Shown piece after piece: positions 1 through 17,260 of a stretch of 64,000 bases of DNA; the first letter of the stretch is position 1; each line of letters begins with the position of its first letter. The translations under genes were made by a program, and so were the position numbers. Source of the stretch: an uncultured Alistipes sp. (lineage in GTDB: Bacteria > Bacteroidota > Bacteroidia > Bacteroidales > Rikenellaceae); NCBI GenBank assembly GCA_947623965.1, contig CANQIF010000005.1:1-64000 (forward strand), read 5' to 3'. The notes below the pieces were generated by a model that saw nothing but the letters and a program-made list of their open reading frames with translations, searched no databases and was not told the DNA's origin.

Positions 1-108
1 GAACTGCGCCACCGACCCATTGATGGTGATGCGTCCCATAATCGGCACTATGCCGTCTTTCTCCTTACTGCCGTTCATGTAGAACAGCACCTTGAATGTC
101 GATCTCAT
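1..108 (-). CDS. Tyrosine recombinase / integrase, 5' end only
   Basis: Only the first 36 codons are in the window; the gene continues past the left edge. The start MRSTFKVLFY and the following GIVPIMGRITING match the N-terminal arm-type DNA-binding segment common to Bacteroidota tyrosine recombinases of conjugative and mobilisable elements. Those enzymes cut and rejoin attachment sites. The gene reads leftwards, out of the window, so the element body probably lies to the left. The catalytic domain is not visible, so activity cannot be judged. The start is the ATG at 106-108. Confidence 0.75.
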   Translation of the reverse strand, partial: MRSTFKVLFYMNGSKEKDGIVPIMGRITINGSVAQF

Positions 109-428
109 AACTTACTTTTTTACTGGTTGCAAATTTAAGTTCATGAGAGTCATTTGTCTGTAAGCAGAATGGTGCAAAACGCTGATAAATAAACTATTGG
201 TCTTAAACTTACGGATAACGCCGGGTAATGATTTGAAAACCTAACTCCCGCAATATTCCGCCAAAACCATGTCCTCGTCTCTATGGACAACCTGTGCCAA
301 CCACTGCCTAACCACTTATGGGTCAGTCACATTTCCCATTATTTCATCTTTTTGCTTTTTTGTCGATGATTTTTTTCGAAAGTCGAGACTTTTTGGCACT
401 GCTACGCAGCAAAGCCCCTCCTCTTCCG
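109..428. other. AT-rich non-coding junction beside the integrase
   Basis: No credible gene is seen. The stretch is clearly more AT-rich than the GH3 gene that follows, and it separates the integrase start from the GH3 stop codon. It probably contains one end of the integrated element and its attachment site, but without the other end I cannot point to the core sequence. A weak short inverted repeat with T runs near 355-395 could end GH3 transcription. Confidence 0.4.
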
Positions 429-3005
429 CTATTTCAGCTCGATCGCGAGGGTCCGGTGATGCTCCCGGTCCGACGTGCCGCCGACGCGGATCACGTAGAG
501 GCCCGGCCGTGCCGTCATCTGCTGCGTGTCGGGGTCGTACCAGGCGAAATCGTCGTATTCGAGTTGGAAGAGCAGCATCTCCGTCGCTCCCGGGGCCAGC
601 CGCACGCGCCGGAAATCACGCAGCGTCTGGATCGGCCCCTCGGGATCATCCTCGCGCTGCAGGTAGAGCTGGACGACCTCCTCGCCCGTGCAGACGCCGA
701 TGTTCCCCACCGGAATGGACAGCGAGAGCGTCCCGCCCCGGTAGAGCTTCTTGCGGTCGCTGCGCAGGTAGCCGTAGAAAAAATCCGTATAGCTCAGGCC
801 GTGCCCGAAGGGAAAGAGCGCATCCCCCTTGAAATAGCGGTAGGTGCGGCCCTGCATCCGGTAATCCTCGAAGTCGGGCAGCTGCTCCGTATGGCGGTAG
901 AAGGTGACGGGCAGCTTCCCCGAGGGGGCGGCGACACCCGTCAGCACGTCTGCCAGCGCCTCGCCGCCCGCCTGCCCCGGATACCAGGCCTGCAGAATGG
1001 CGTCGCAGTGCGCCGCCTCGGGCTCGAGCCCTACGGCCGATCCCGAGAAGTTCACCAGCACGATCCGCTTGCCCGCCTTGTGCAGCGCCTCGATCGTGCG
1101 GCGCTGCACGGCCGGCAGCTCGATGTCGGTGCGGTCGCCGCCGCGGAAGCCCTCGGCTGACACGGCCATCTCCTCCCCCTCGAGCTGGGGCGAAATGCCG
1201 CCCGCGAAGACCACCACGTCGATATCCTCGATCCGGCGCAGGAAAGCCTCCAGATTCTGGGGCTGCTCCTCCGCAAGGTCGAACGAGAGCGACGGATCGT
1301 CGCGCACCTGCGTGAACTCGACGACGAGCTCGTAGCTCCGCCCCGCTTCGAAGGCGAAGTCGCAGACCGTGGCGGGGTTCTTCACATTCTCCCGTTCGGC
1401 CACCGTCTTGCCGTCGAGAAGGATGCGCACAGCCCCGTTCGTCATCAGCCGGCAGGCGGCGCGTCCCGTGTGCGTCGGCCGGAAACGTGTCGTGTAGCGG
1501 GCCGTGAAGTTCTTCAGCGTTACGCCCGGGGCGAAGACCGTGTTGCCGGCGGCGCTGAAGCGGAACGGCCGCTCCAACCGGTCGGTTGCGGCGACCTTCC
1601 CTTCGAAGGCGCGGTTGTTCCAGTAGCGGGCCGTGAACCCCGCCCCCTCCTCCGTGGAACAGCAGTCGAAGAGCGAATGGTAGGTCGTCTCGTCCGTATG
1701 GCCGCAGAGCGGCTCGTAGACGAGCCGATCCCCCGGGAAGTAGATGCGCAGGCCGTCGAGCAGCGTCGAGGTGGCGTAGGGCGTGCCGTTGTAGTTGCCC
1801 CACTGCATCACCGCGTTGTCGGCATTCGGACCGACGAGGGCGATCTTTTGCTCCGGCGAGAGGGGCAGCAGCCCGCCGCGGTTCTGCAGCAGCACGAAGG
1901 TCTCGATCGCCATCAGCTTGGCCAGCGCACGGTGTTCGGCGCAATCGACCTTGCTGTAGGGGATGTCGAAGGGATCCTGCTCTTCGAAGAGCCCCAGCTC
2001 GAAGCGCGCTTTCATCAGACGCTCCACCGAGCGGTCGATCTCCTGCTCGGTGATGAGCCCGCGCGCGACCGCCTCGACAAGCGAGGCATAGCTGCCGCCG
2101 CACTCCAGATCGCAACCCGCCTTGACGGCGGCTGCCGAAGCGGTCGCCGCATCGGCGTGGGTCTCGTGGCGCCCCTTGCCGTAGAAGTCGCGGATGGCGC
2201 CGCAGTCCGAGACGACGATCCCGTCGAAGCCCCACTGCTTGCGCAGCAGCTCCTCGAGCAGCTGGGGATTTCCGTTGCAGGGCACCCCCTCGAAGCGGTT
2301 GTAGGCACCCATCACCTCCTTGACGCCCCCCTCCTGCACGAGGGCCTGGAAGGCGGGCAGGTAGGTCTCGGCCAGGTCGCGCGGTGCGATGTTCTTCGCA
2401 TCGAACGAGTGGCGGTTCCACTCCGGACCGGAGTGGACGGCGAAGTGTTTGGCGCAGGCGTGCAACTTGTCGAAGCCCCCCTTGGGCTCGCCCTGAAGAC
2501 CGCGGACGACGGCCAGACCGAGCTGGGCCGTGAGGTAGGGATCCTCGCCGTAGGTCTCCTGGCCGCGGCCCCAGCGCGGGTCGCGAAAGATGTTGATGTT
2601 GGGGGTCCAGACGGTGAGCCCCTGGTAACGCTTGCGCGAGCCGCTGCGGACGAACTCGCGGTGCTTGGCGCGCGCCTCGTCGGAGACGGCCGTAAAGACG
2701 CGCTCGACGAGCGGACGGTCGAACGAGGCGGCCATTCCGATCGTCTGCGGGAAGACGGTCGCCAGACCGGCGCGGGCGATGCCGTGCAACGCCTCGCTCC
2801 ACCAGTCGTAGCGCTCGATGCCCAGACGCGGGATGGCAGGGGCGCTGTTTTGCATCTGCGATACCTTCTCTTCGAGGGTCATACGGCCCACGAGACGGCG
2901 GGCGCGCTCGGCGTGCGAACAGGTCGTGTCCCGGCCGGGAGGCGTCTGGGCGAATACACCGCAGACCGCCGCACAGGCGGTCAGGGTGAGCAGAAATTTT
3001 GTCAT
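429..3005 (-). CDS. Glycoside hydrolase family 3 beta-glycosidase with PA14 domain
   Basis: 858 residues with an N-terminal signal peptide (MTKFLLTLTACAAVCGVFA), so secreted or periplasmic. The GH3 TIM-barrel fills residues about 30-350. The motif VVSDCGAIRDFY places the nucleophile at Asp267. The second alpha/beta domain is split by a PA14-like insertion (about 450-590, starting near FTARYWNNRAFEG), and a fibronectin-III-like domain closes the protein. The motif QLEGEEM after the insertion is a candidate for the general acid region. The barrel resembles the xylosidase/glucosidase branch of GH3; the exact sugar cannot be read from sequence. Only 19 bp separate it from the upstream aminotransferase, so the two are probably co-transcribed. 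Confidence 0.9.
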   Translation of the reverse strand: MTKFLLTLTACAAVCGVFAQTPPGRDTTCSHAERARRLVGRMTLEEKVSQMQNSAPAIPRLGIERYDWWSEALHGIARAGLATVFPQTIGMAASFDRPLVERVFTAVSDEARAKHREFVRSGSRKRYQGLTVWTPNINIFRDPRWGRGQETYGEDPYLTAQLGLAVVRGLQGEPKGGFDKLHACAKHFAVHSGPEWNRHSFDAKNIAPRDLAETYLPAFQALVQEGGVKEVMGAYNRFEGVPCNGNPQLLEELLRKQWGFDGIVVSDCGAIRDFYGKGRHETHADAATASAAAVKAGCDLECGGSYASLVEAVARGLITEQEIDRSVERLMKARFELGLFEEQDPFDIPYSKVDCAEHRALAKLMAIETFVLLQNRGGLLPLSPEQKIALVGPNADNAVMQWGNYNGTPYATSTLLDGLRIYFPGDRLVYEPLCGHTDETTYHSLFDCCSTEEGAGFTARYWNNRAFEGKVAATDRLERPFRFSAAGNTVFAPGVTLKNFTARYTTRFRPTHTGRAACRLMTNGAVRILLDGKTVAERENVKNPATVCDFAFEAGRSYELVVEFTQVRDDPSLSFDLAEEQPQNLEAFLRRIEDIDVVVFAGGISPQLEGEEMAVSAEGFRGGDRTDIELPAVQRRTIEALHKAGKRIVLVNFSGSAVGLEPEAAHCDAILQAWYPGQAGGEALADVLTGVAAPSGKLPVTFYRHTEQLPDFEDYRMQGRTYRYFKGDALFPFGHGLSYTDFFYGYLRSDRKKLYRGGTLSLSIPVGNIGVCTGEEVVQLYLQREDDPEGPIQTLRDFRRVRLAPGATEMLLFQLEYDDFAWYDPDTQQMTARPGLYVIRVGGTSDREHHRTLAIELK

Positions 3006-3024
3006 ATCGTTTTCGAACCTTGGT

Positions 3025-4218
3025 TTATCGGTTGTTGTAGGCCTCGAGCGCCTTGGCCAGGACGACGAGGGCGCGCTGCAGGTCCTCTTTCTTCAGGACA
3101 TAGGCGATGCGGACCTCGTTGCGGCCGTAGCCGGGCTCGGAGTAGAAGCCCGAGGCGGGGGCCAGCATAACGGTCTCGCCCTCGTATTCGAAATCCGAGA
3201 GGCACCAGGCGCAGAAGGCGTCGCTGTCATCGACCGGCAGGCGGGCCACCGTGTAGAAGGCCCCCATCGGGATGGGCGAGTAGACGCCCGGGATGCGGTT
3301 TAGGCCGTCGATGAGGCACTTGCGGCGTTCGATATACTCTTCGTACATTTCGGTCGAGTAGCTGCGGGGGGCGTCGATCGAGGCTTCGGCGACGATCTGG
3401 CCCAGCAGCGGGGGCGAGAGGCGCGCCTGGCAGAACTTCATCACGGCGTCGCGCAGGCGGCGGTTTTTGGTGATGAGGGCGCCGATGCGGATGCCGCACT
3501 CCGAGTAGCGTTTCGAGACCGAGTCGATCAGGACGACGTGTTCTTCGATGCCCTCGAGGTGGAAGGCGGAGATGTAGGGCGAGCCGGTGTAGATGAACTC
3601 GCGGTAGACTTCGTCCGAGAAGAGGAAGAGGTCGTGACGTTTTACCAGATCGCGGATGCGCTCCATTTCGCGGCGCGTATAGAGGTAGCCCGTGGGGTTG
3701 TTGGGGTTGCAGATGAGGATGCCGCGCGTGCGGGGGTTGATGAGCTTCTCGAACTCGGCGACGTCGGGCAGGGCGAAACCCTCCTCGATGGTCGAGACCA
3801 CGGGGCGGATCGTCGCACCGGCCGAGACGGCGAAAGCCATGTAATTGGCATAGGCCGGTTCGGGAACGATGATCTCGTCGCCGGGGTTGAGGCACGAGAG
3901 AAAGGCGAAGAGCACCGCTTCGGAGCCGCCGGCGGTGACGATGATGTCTTCGGGCGAGAGCTTGATCTGGTATTGCTCGTAGTATTCGACGAGCTTTTCG
4001 CGCAGCGAGAGGTAGCCGTCGCTGGGGCTGTATTCGAGGATCGTTCGGTCGATGCGGCGCAACGCCTCCAGACCGACTTCGGGGGTCGGCAGGTCGGGCT
4101 GGCCGATGTTGAGGTGGTAGATCTTCGTGCCGCGGGCCTTGGCCGCCTCGGCCAGCGGGACGAGCTTGCGGATTGGGGAGGCCGGCATAAGCTCGGCGCG
4201 TTCGGAGATGATCGGCAT
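3025..4218 (-). CDS. Class I/II PLP-dependent aminotransferase
   Basis: 397 residues. It has the fold-type I aminotransferase layout: YHLNIGQPDLPTP near the N-terminus, CNPNNPTGYLYTRRE, FSDEVYREF, and the Schiff-base lysine in SVSKRYSECGIRIG (Lys236). These enzymes move amino groups between amino acids and 2-oxo acids in the cytosol; the substrate cannot be assigned. The ATG at 4216-4218 is chosen because MPIISERAE begins the family homology. The open frame runs on upstream, but that part is low-complexity sequence overlapping a 13-bp repeat and a promoter. A -7 box at 4437-4444 would give a leader of about 200 nt. GH3 lies just downstream. Confidence 0.88.
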   Translation of the reverse strand: MPIISERAELMPASPIRKLVPLAEAAKARGTKIYHLNIGQPDLPTPEVGLEALRRIDRTILEYSPSDGYLSLREKLVEYYEQYQIKLSPEDIIVTAGGSEAVLFAFLSCLNPGDEIIVPEPAYANYMAFAVSAGATIRPVVSTIEEGFALPDVAEFEKLINPRTRGILICNPNNPTGYLYTRREMERIRDLVKRHDLFLFSDEVYREFIYTGSPYISAFHLEGIEEHVVLIDSVSKRYSECGIRIGALITKNRRLRDAVMKFCQARLSPPLLGQIVAEASIDAPRSYSTEMYEEYIERRKCLIDGLNRIPGVYSPIPMGAFYTVARLPVDDSDAFCAWCLSDFEYEGETVMLAPASGFYSEPGYGRNEVRIAYVLKKEDLQRALVVLAKALEAYNNR

Positions 4219-4287
4219 AACGATGCGTGTTTTGCGTGGTTCTGTTCGGGTTCTTCGGGCGGCCGTTTTTTGGGGGGCCACTTTTTT

Positions 4288-4326
4288 GCCGTTTTTGCGG
4301 GCCGTTTTTGCGGGCCGTTTTTGCGG
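4288..4326. repeat. Three tandem copies of a 13-bp unit
   Basis: GCCGTTTTTGCGG occurs three times head to tail in the presumed leader of the aminotransferase gene, with degenerate relatives just before it. Confidence 0.8.
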
Positions 4327-4436
4327 ACCGGGTGGGCCGGACCGGGAACGGCGGGCGGGGCTCCGGCCCGGATGGGCGCAAAACGCGCAGGAACGTCGGA
4401 CCGGTGCCGGCGCGGACGAAACGACCATCCCGTAGA

Positions 4437-4483
4437 CAAAGGTACCTCTTTTTCTTTTTTTTTGCAAAAAAGAGGTATCTTTG
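4437..4483. promoter_or_regulatory. Back-to-back promoter boxes in a near-palindrome
   Basis: On the minus strand TACCTTTG (4444-4437) faces the aminotransferase. On the plus strand TATCTTTG (4476-4483) faces tRNA-Arg, 41 bases further on. The two boxes are the ends of an inverted repeat (AAAGGTACCTCTTTTT and AAAAAAGAGGTATCTTT) around a T-rich centre. Both fit the Bacteroidota -7 consensus TAnnTTTG. Confidence 0.7.
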
Positions 4484-4524
4484 TGCGGCCGGCGGCTCCG
4501 TTTCGGGTGCCCGCCGACCGACAC

Positions 4525-4596
4525 GGCTCCATAGTTCAAGGGATAGAACGGGGGTTTCCTAAACCCTAAATTCGCGTTCGAGTCGCGGTGGGGCTA
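4525..4596 (+). tRNA. tRNA-Arg (anticodon CCT)
   Basis: The sequence folds as a cloverleaf: acceptor GGCTCCA paired with TGGGGCT, D arm GTTC/GAAC, anticodon stem GGGGT/ACCCT with loop TTCCTAA, and T arm with TTCGAGT. The anticodon CCT reads AGG codons. CCA is not encoded. A TATCTTTG box lies 41 bases upstream. Confidence 0.92.
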
Positions 4597-4599
4597 CAA

Positions 4600-5420
4600 C
4601 GGAGAGGGTGGACGGTACGAGGGGTCCGCCCTTTTTGTATGGCTTGCCTGCAAACTTGACATCGCAGACGCCGGCAGGCTGCAGCCGCCCCGGGCGGAGG
4701 GCTTGATCAGCGTTAGGATCGGTCCGTTAGGACTGTGCGAAAGTGGCAGAGGCCCGCAGCTCGCGTCCCGCAGGTCCGTTTCGAGCGTGCACTCCGCAGG
4801 CTGCAGCCCGAGCCGGAACAATACCCAAACGAGCCCGGCAGTCCCTTTTAATTATGAATTATGAATTATGAATTTTGAGTTTGCGGTTCCTTTCGGAACC
4901 GCAGCAGGCCGCAGCTTCGCCCGGCGAAGGCCCGCTACTCGCGTCCGCAAGTCCGCTCGTGCGTGCCTTTCGCAAGCTGCAGCCCGAGTTCGAATCAAAT
5001 ATAGTGGCAGCGAATCATTTTTAATTCTTCATTTTTCATTTGCGCCCGAACGGGCGCAGCAGCCCGCAGCCGCCCCCGGGCGGAGGGCTGCAATCTCGCT
5101 CTGCTCGTTGCTCGCCCGTCCGCTCGGCTGCGGGTCTGCCTCGAATAGCATCATGTCGCAGGCCAGTCCGTCAGGATCGTGCGGGCCGCAGCCTCCCGGC
5201 GGCGGAGGCCCGCAACTCGCGTCCCGCAGGTCCGCTTCGAGCGTGCACTCCGCAGGCTGCGTCCCGAATTGGAAACTCTGCAAATGTGTCCGGCGGATTC
5301 GTTTAATTTTGAATCTTGAATTTTGAATTATGAATTTGCGGTTCCGAATGGAACCGCAGCGGCCCGAGTTCGAATCCGAAGAATGCAGCACCGCATTTTT
5401 CACTTTTCATTCTTCCTTTT
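4600..5420 (-). repeat. Intergenic modular repeat cluster, reverse orientation
   Basis: There is no gene between tRNA-Arg and sdaA. The gap holds three to four partial or complete copies of the dispersed modular repeat, all inverted relative to the copy at 28980. Heptad tracts (AATTATGAATTATG type) lie at about 4852-4880 and 5305-5337. Perfect hairpins lie at 4882-4903 (TGCGGTTCC stem), 5041-5058 (TGCGCCCG stem) and 5337-5358 (TGCGGTTCC stem). The GC-rich block ending in CTCCGCAGGCTGCAGCCCGA appears at about 4768-4812, 4915-4990 and 5190-5268. Confidence 0.85.
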
Positions 5421-5432
5421 TCATTTTATTCG

Positions 5433-5440
5433 TATCTTCG
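5433..5440 (+). promoter_or_regulatory. Candidate -7 box for sdaA
   Basis: TATCTTCG lies 26 bases before the sdaA ATG and fits the Bacteroidota -7 element with a C at the third T. No convincing -33 TTG is seen. Confidence 0.45.
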
Positions 5441-5466
5441 CCGCGATTTTGCAAGACTTACGGTAT

Positions 5467-6669
5467 ATGGAATCCTTACGCGAACTTTTCAAGATCGGCA
5501 ACGGTCCTTCGAGCAGCCACACGATGGGGCCCAAACGGGCCGCCGAGCAATTCACCTTCCGCTGTCCGCAGGTCGACCGCTACCGCGTAACGCTCTACGG
5601 ATCGCTGGCCGCCACCGGACGCGGCCACCTCACCGACCGGGCGATCCGCTCGGTTCTCGAACCGATCGCCCCGACCGAGATCTGCTGGGAGCCCGAGACG
5701 GTCCTCCCCTTCCACCCCAACGGGATGCGCTTCGAGGGGCTGCGGGGCGACACCGCGGTCGATACCTGGACCATCTACAGCATCGGCGGCGGCGCCTTGG
5801 CCAACGAGGAGACGAAGGCCGAGCCGAAACCCTCGGTCTACACGATGAGCACGATCCGCGAGATCAAGGATTACTGCTACCGCGAAGGAAAGACCTACTG
5901 GGAGTATGTCGAGGAGTGCGAGGGCAAGGAGATCTGGGAGTACCTGGACCGCGTCTGGACGGTGATGTGCGACACGATTATGCGGGGGCTGAACAACGAC
6001 GGCGTATTGCCGGGCGGTCTGAAGGTGGCCCGCAAGGCGAGCACCTACTTCGTCAAGTCGAAGAGCTACACCGGATCGCTCGGTTCGCGGGCCCGGCTCT
6101 ACGCCTACGCGCTGGCTGTCGCCGAGGAGAACGCCTCGGGCGGCGAGGTGGTCACGGCCCCCACCTGCGGATCGAGCGGCGTACTCCCCGCTGTGATCTA
6201 CCACCTCTCGACCACGCGCGACTTCCTGCGCATCCGCATCCTCCGGGCGCTGGCGACGGCAGGGCTCTTCGGCAATGTCGTCAAGACCAATTCGTCGATC
6301 TCGGGGGCGGCGGTCGGCTGCCAGGGTGAAATCGGCGTCGCCTGCGCAATGGCCGCTGCTGCAGCCTGCCAGCTCTTCGGCGGCACCCCCTCGCAAATCG
6401 AATACGCCGCCGAGATGGGGCTGGAGCACCACTTGGGACTGACATGCGATCCCGTCTGCGGGCTTGTGCAGGTCCCCTGCATCGAACGCAACGCCATCGC
6501 CGCGGCCCGCGCCCTCGACGCCAACACCTACGCCACCCTCTCCGACGGTACGCACCTCGTCTCGTTCGACAAGGTGGTCGAGGTGATGAACGAAACGGGG
6601 CATAACCTCCCGAGCCTCTATCGCGAGACCTCCGAAGGCGGACTGGCGAAGCGCTACGACCGCCGATAA
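5467..6669 (+). CDS. sdaA: L-serine ammonia-lyase (iron-sulfur type)
   Basis: 400 residues, a single chain carrying both beta and alpha parts of the bacterial Fe-S serine dehydratase. It opens with LFKIGNGPSSSHTMGP, the beta-domain signature. The alpha domain follows with TAPTCGSSGVLPA and CDPVCGLVQVPCIERNA, which holds cysteines expected to bind the 4Fe-4S cluster. The enzyme deaminates L-serine to pyruvate and ammonia in the cytosol. The ATG at 5467 is used because MESLRELFKIGNGPSSSHT is the normal family start; the open frame upstream is repeat sequence. No neighbour suggests an operon. Confidence 0.95.
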   Translation: MESLRELFKIGNGPSSSHTMGPKRAAEQFTFRCPQVDRYRVTLYGSLAATGRGHLTDRAIRSVLEPIAPTEICWEPETVLPFHPNGMRFEGLRGDTAVDTWTIYSIGGGALANEETKAEPKPSVYTMSTIREIKDYCYREGKTYWEYVEECEGKEIWEYLDRVWTVMCDTIMRGLNNDGVLPGGLKVARKASTYFVKSKSYTGSLGSRARLYAYALAVAEENASGGEVVTAPTCGSSGVLPAVIYHLSTTRDFLRIRILRALATAGLFGNVVKTNSSISGAAVGCQGEIGVACAMAAAAACQLFGGTPSQIEYAAEMGLEHHLGLTCDPVCGLVQVPCIERNAIAAARALDANTYATLSDGTHLVSFDKVVEVMNETGHNLPSLYRETSEGGLAKRYDRR

Positions 6670-6960
6670 CGGGATCGGGAGAAGACCGGACAAAGGCCGG
6701 GCAAGACCGAGCAAGACTGGGCAAAGACCAGGACGAGGTCGGAATAAGACCGGAATAAGGCCGAGGTAAAGCCGGGGTAAAGCTGTGCCGAAGGCAAGGA
6801 CAAAGCCGAGACCAGGGCAAAAAACCAAACAAAGGCCAAGTCGGGCCGGGAGCCGTGCCGAAGGCAAGGACAAGAACGAGGTCGGGATAAAGGCAAGGAC
6901 AAAGCCGGGACGAAACCCGGGCGAAACCCGGGCAGGCGAACGCCCGGGGCGGCCTATCCG
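6670..6960. repeat. Purine-rich degenerate repeat region
   Basis: There is no gene here. The gap between the convergent sdaA and thioredoxin-like genes is filled by variants of AAGACCGGGCAAGG-like words. A longer unit (GTGCCGAAGGCAAGGACAA) occurs at about 6784 and 6854, 70 bases apart. No clear terminator is visible for either gene. Confidence 0.6.
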
Positions 6961-6968
6961 GAGGCGGT

Positions 6969-7736
6969 TCAGCGAAGCGAGCGGATCGTCTGCTTCAACT
7001 CCAACCGCTGCACCGGGGAGGTTCCGTATTCGACCCGGGCGACGATCCCCTTTTTGTCAATCACGATCGTCAGCGGGTAGCCGTTCCTGCCGATATACGA
7101 CTGGGCGAACTGCCTGTCGCCGACCAGCTGGATCCAGTTGAAGCGGTGCTTTTCGAGCACCGGGCGGACCCGTTCGGCCGGTTCATAGGTCGAAGCGAAA
7201 AAGAGTACATCGGGCATCTCCTCCTTCCATCGGGAGAGCTCCGGCATCTCGGCGCAACAGGGGCCGCACCCCGTAAACCACAGATTCAGCACCATCACCT
7301 TCCCGGCGACATCAGCATTCGTCCAGGTCCGCCCGTCGATATCCGTCGCCGAAAAACGGGGAAAGGGCTCTCCGGCTTTCAGCAGCGGCTCATTCAAGAA
7401 AGTAATCGGCAACCCCTTTCCGGCTGCTTTCGCCTTATCAAAACAGGCGCAGATCGATTCGCTCTCCGGGATCTGCGCCTCCGGCACGGCGAACTGCAAA
7501 GCGGCTTCGGGCAGCGCTCCGGCGAGTTCGAGGCCGACCGCCGAGGTGCCTGAAGGCGTTTTCAACCGATACATCTTGACGATGCAGCTGCTCGAAACCG
7601 GAATTTCGTAGAAAAAATAACCGTCGATAAGAAAGATTTTCGAGGGTTTCGAAGGTGCTTGCGCGGGCTGCGCGGACGCATCCGCAACGCTCCATAGCAC
7701 AATCGCCGCAAGGAGGAGTTTCAAGGTTTTCATCAT
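6969..7736 (-). CDS. TlpA-like thioredoxin-family protein, exported
   Basis: 255 residues. A hydrophobic N-terminal signal (MMKTLKLLLAAIVLWSVADASA) sends it to the periplasm. The first half matches no domain I can name. The second half (about 125-255) is a thioredoxin/AhpC-TSA fold with the redox motif WFTGCGPCC (Cys157 and Cys160) and the cis-proline segment NGYPLTIVIDKKG. The family reduces or rearranges disulfides in exported proteins, often in cytochrome maturation; the partner here is unknown. A second ATG at 7733 is an equally possible start. A good promoter lies at 7756-7787. Confidence 0.82.
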   Translation of the reverse strand: MMKTLKLLLAAIVLWSVADASAQPAQAPSKPSKIFLIDGYFFYEIPVSSSCIVKMYRLKTPSGTSAVGLELAGALPEAALQFAVPEAQIPESESICACFDKAKAAGKGLPITFLNEPLLKAGEPFPRFSATDIDGRTWTNADVAGKVMVLNLWFTGCGPCCAEMPELSRWKEEMPDVLFFASTYEPAERVRPVLEKHRFNWIQLVGDRQFAQSYIGRNGYPLTIVIDKKGIVARVEYGTSPVQRLELKQTIRSLR

Positions 7737-7755
7737 CGGCTGTTTTTTAGTTCGA

Positions 7756-7787
7756 CAAATTTAGTAACAATTTAAAAGAAATCCAAA
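7756..7787 (-). promoter_or_regulatory. Promoter of the TlpA-like gene
   Basis: On the minus strand TTTG (7787-7784), 20 bases, then TAAATTTG (7763-7756) gives a full Bacteroidota promoter 20 bases upstream of the start codon. Confidence 0.8.
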
Positions 7788-7799
7788 TAAAAAAGAGGT

Positions 7800-8720
7800 T
7801 GGGGCGCGGCTTGCAAAGAGATCGCTGACGAGCAGTCGGGACACAGCCAGCGGAGGGCACGCATGTTCGGCAACGAGCTGCGGGCCTCCGACCGGCAAAG
7901 GCTGCGGGCTACTGCGCCCGTTCGGGCGCAAATGAAAAATTCAAAATGAAGAATTAAAACTGATTTGCTGACACTGTATTTGATTCGAACTCGGGCAGCA
8001 GCCTGCGGAGGTCGCAAGTTCGACAACGAACTGCGGACCTCGTCGCCCCCAGGCTGCGGTCCGCACGGTCCTGACGGACCGATTCTCGCCCAAATCAAGC
8101 CTGCAGCCGAGCGGAGGAGCTTGCAACGTTAAGGAGCAGCCCTTCGCCCGGGGGCGCTGCGGGCTGCTGCGCCTTGCGGGCGCAATTCAGAATTCAAGAT
8201 TCAAAATTCAGAATTACCAATCGGGCGCAGCTTGCGGAGGACACGCGCAAGCGGACCTAAGGGACGCGAGCAACGGGCCTTCGCGGGGCGAGCTGCGGCC
8301 CGCTCGGCCTTTGCAAGGCCGGAGTTCAGGATTCTAAATTCAAAATTAAATTCGGAACGTAGCCTGCAGCTCGCCGATACCTAAAAGCTTCGATATGATT
8401 CAAGCCAAGCTCGCAGTCGAGCGGAGGAGCTTGCGACGTTAAGGAGCAGCCCTCCGCCCGTGGGCGGCTGCGGGCTGCCGGTCGCTTCCGCGACCGCTTT
8501 TGCCAGCACGCATTTCCACCATAACCAGTGACTCGAGCTACGGCGCCACTTCGAGCGCAAATTCAATATTCAAAATTCAGAATTACCAATCGGGGCGCAG
8601 CCTGCGGAGGGCGCACACGACTGCAAGGAGTTGCGGGCCTCCGCCACCCCCAGGCTGCGGCCCGCACGGTCCTGGCGGACCGATTTTGCCGGCAAGCACC
8701 GCAACCCCGGCGGCAACCCC
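7800..8720 (+). repeat. Intergenic modular repeat cluster, several copies
   Basis: There is no gene from 7737 to 8871. At least four forward copies or fragments of the dispersed repeat are present. Hairpins lie at 8066-8081 (CGGTCC stem), 8168-8184 (TGCGCC stem), 8305-8321 (CGGCCTT stem), 8479-8496 (CGGTCGC stem) and 8667-8682 (CGGTCC stem). Heptad tracts are at about 8185-8215, 8325-8350 and 8560-8585. Left GC blocks begin near 7992, 8222 and 8592, and right GC blocks near 8097 and 8408. Some copies lack the right block, so modules recombine or delete. Confidence 0.88.
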
Positions 8721-8814
8721 AAGCTGCAGCCCGCTGCAGTTCCATCCGGGACCGCCAATTCCGGCTTCAAAACAACCCCGCCATACCGCCCGCCGCAACC
8801 CGGACCCCTCCGAC

Positions 8815-8851
8815 AAAAAAAGGGAGCGCCTCCCGCAAGGGGAAGCGCTCC
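8815..8851 (-). terminator. Rho-independent terminator of rpoC
   Basis: On the minus strand GGAGCGC and GCGCTCC pair, with an inner GGG/CCC extension, followed by seven Ts. It sits about 20 bases past the rpoC stop. Confidence 0.9.
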
Positions 8852-8871
8852 TTTTTCAGCATCGTCCGAGG

Positions 8872-13140
<4,269 letters not shown>

Positions 13141-13179
13141 ATCTCTTTCTTTCTTTTTGCTTGTCCACTTCTATATACG

Positions 13180-17043
<3,864 letters not shown>

Positions 17044-17260
17044 CGGTATAAATCCATTAATTTCGTTAGCACGCAGCTTTTCTCGCCTCGGCATAGCACG
17101 AGCAAGCTCGGTTCTGCCCTCGGCTTATCGAAAACCGTCGTTGGCACGCTCGTTTTCCGGCTTCGGTTCGGCCCGGACGGGATAGTTCCGGCAGCCTCCG
17201 GCTTCTGGAAAACTTGGCTTGCATCCTTTTCCACCCCTTCGGCAGCCCCCAACTGGCTCG

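Noticed and set aside
4219..4539. N-terminal extension of the aminotransferase to 4539
   Set aside because: The added residues are Arg/Pro/Lys-rich, cover a 13-bp tandem repeat and both promoter boxes and run into the tRNA; family homology begins at 4218.
4980..5000. tRNA T-arm-like GAGTTCGAATC words in the modular repeats (also near 5355 and 7980)
   Set aside because: No acceptor, D or anticodon arms can be found around them; they are part of the repeat spacer.
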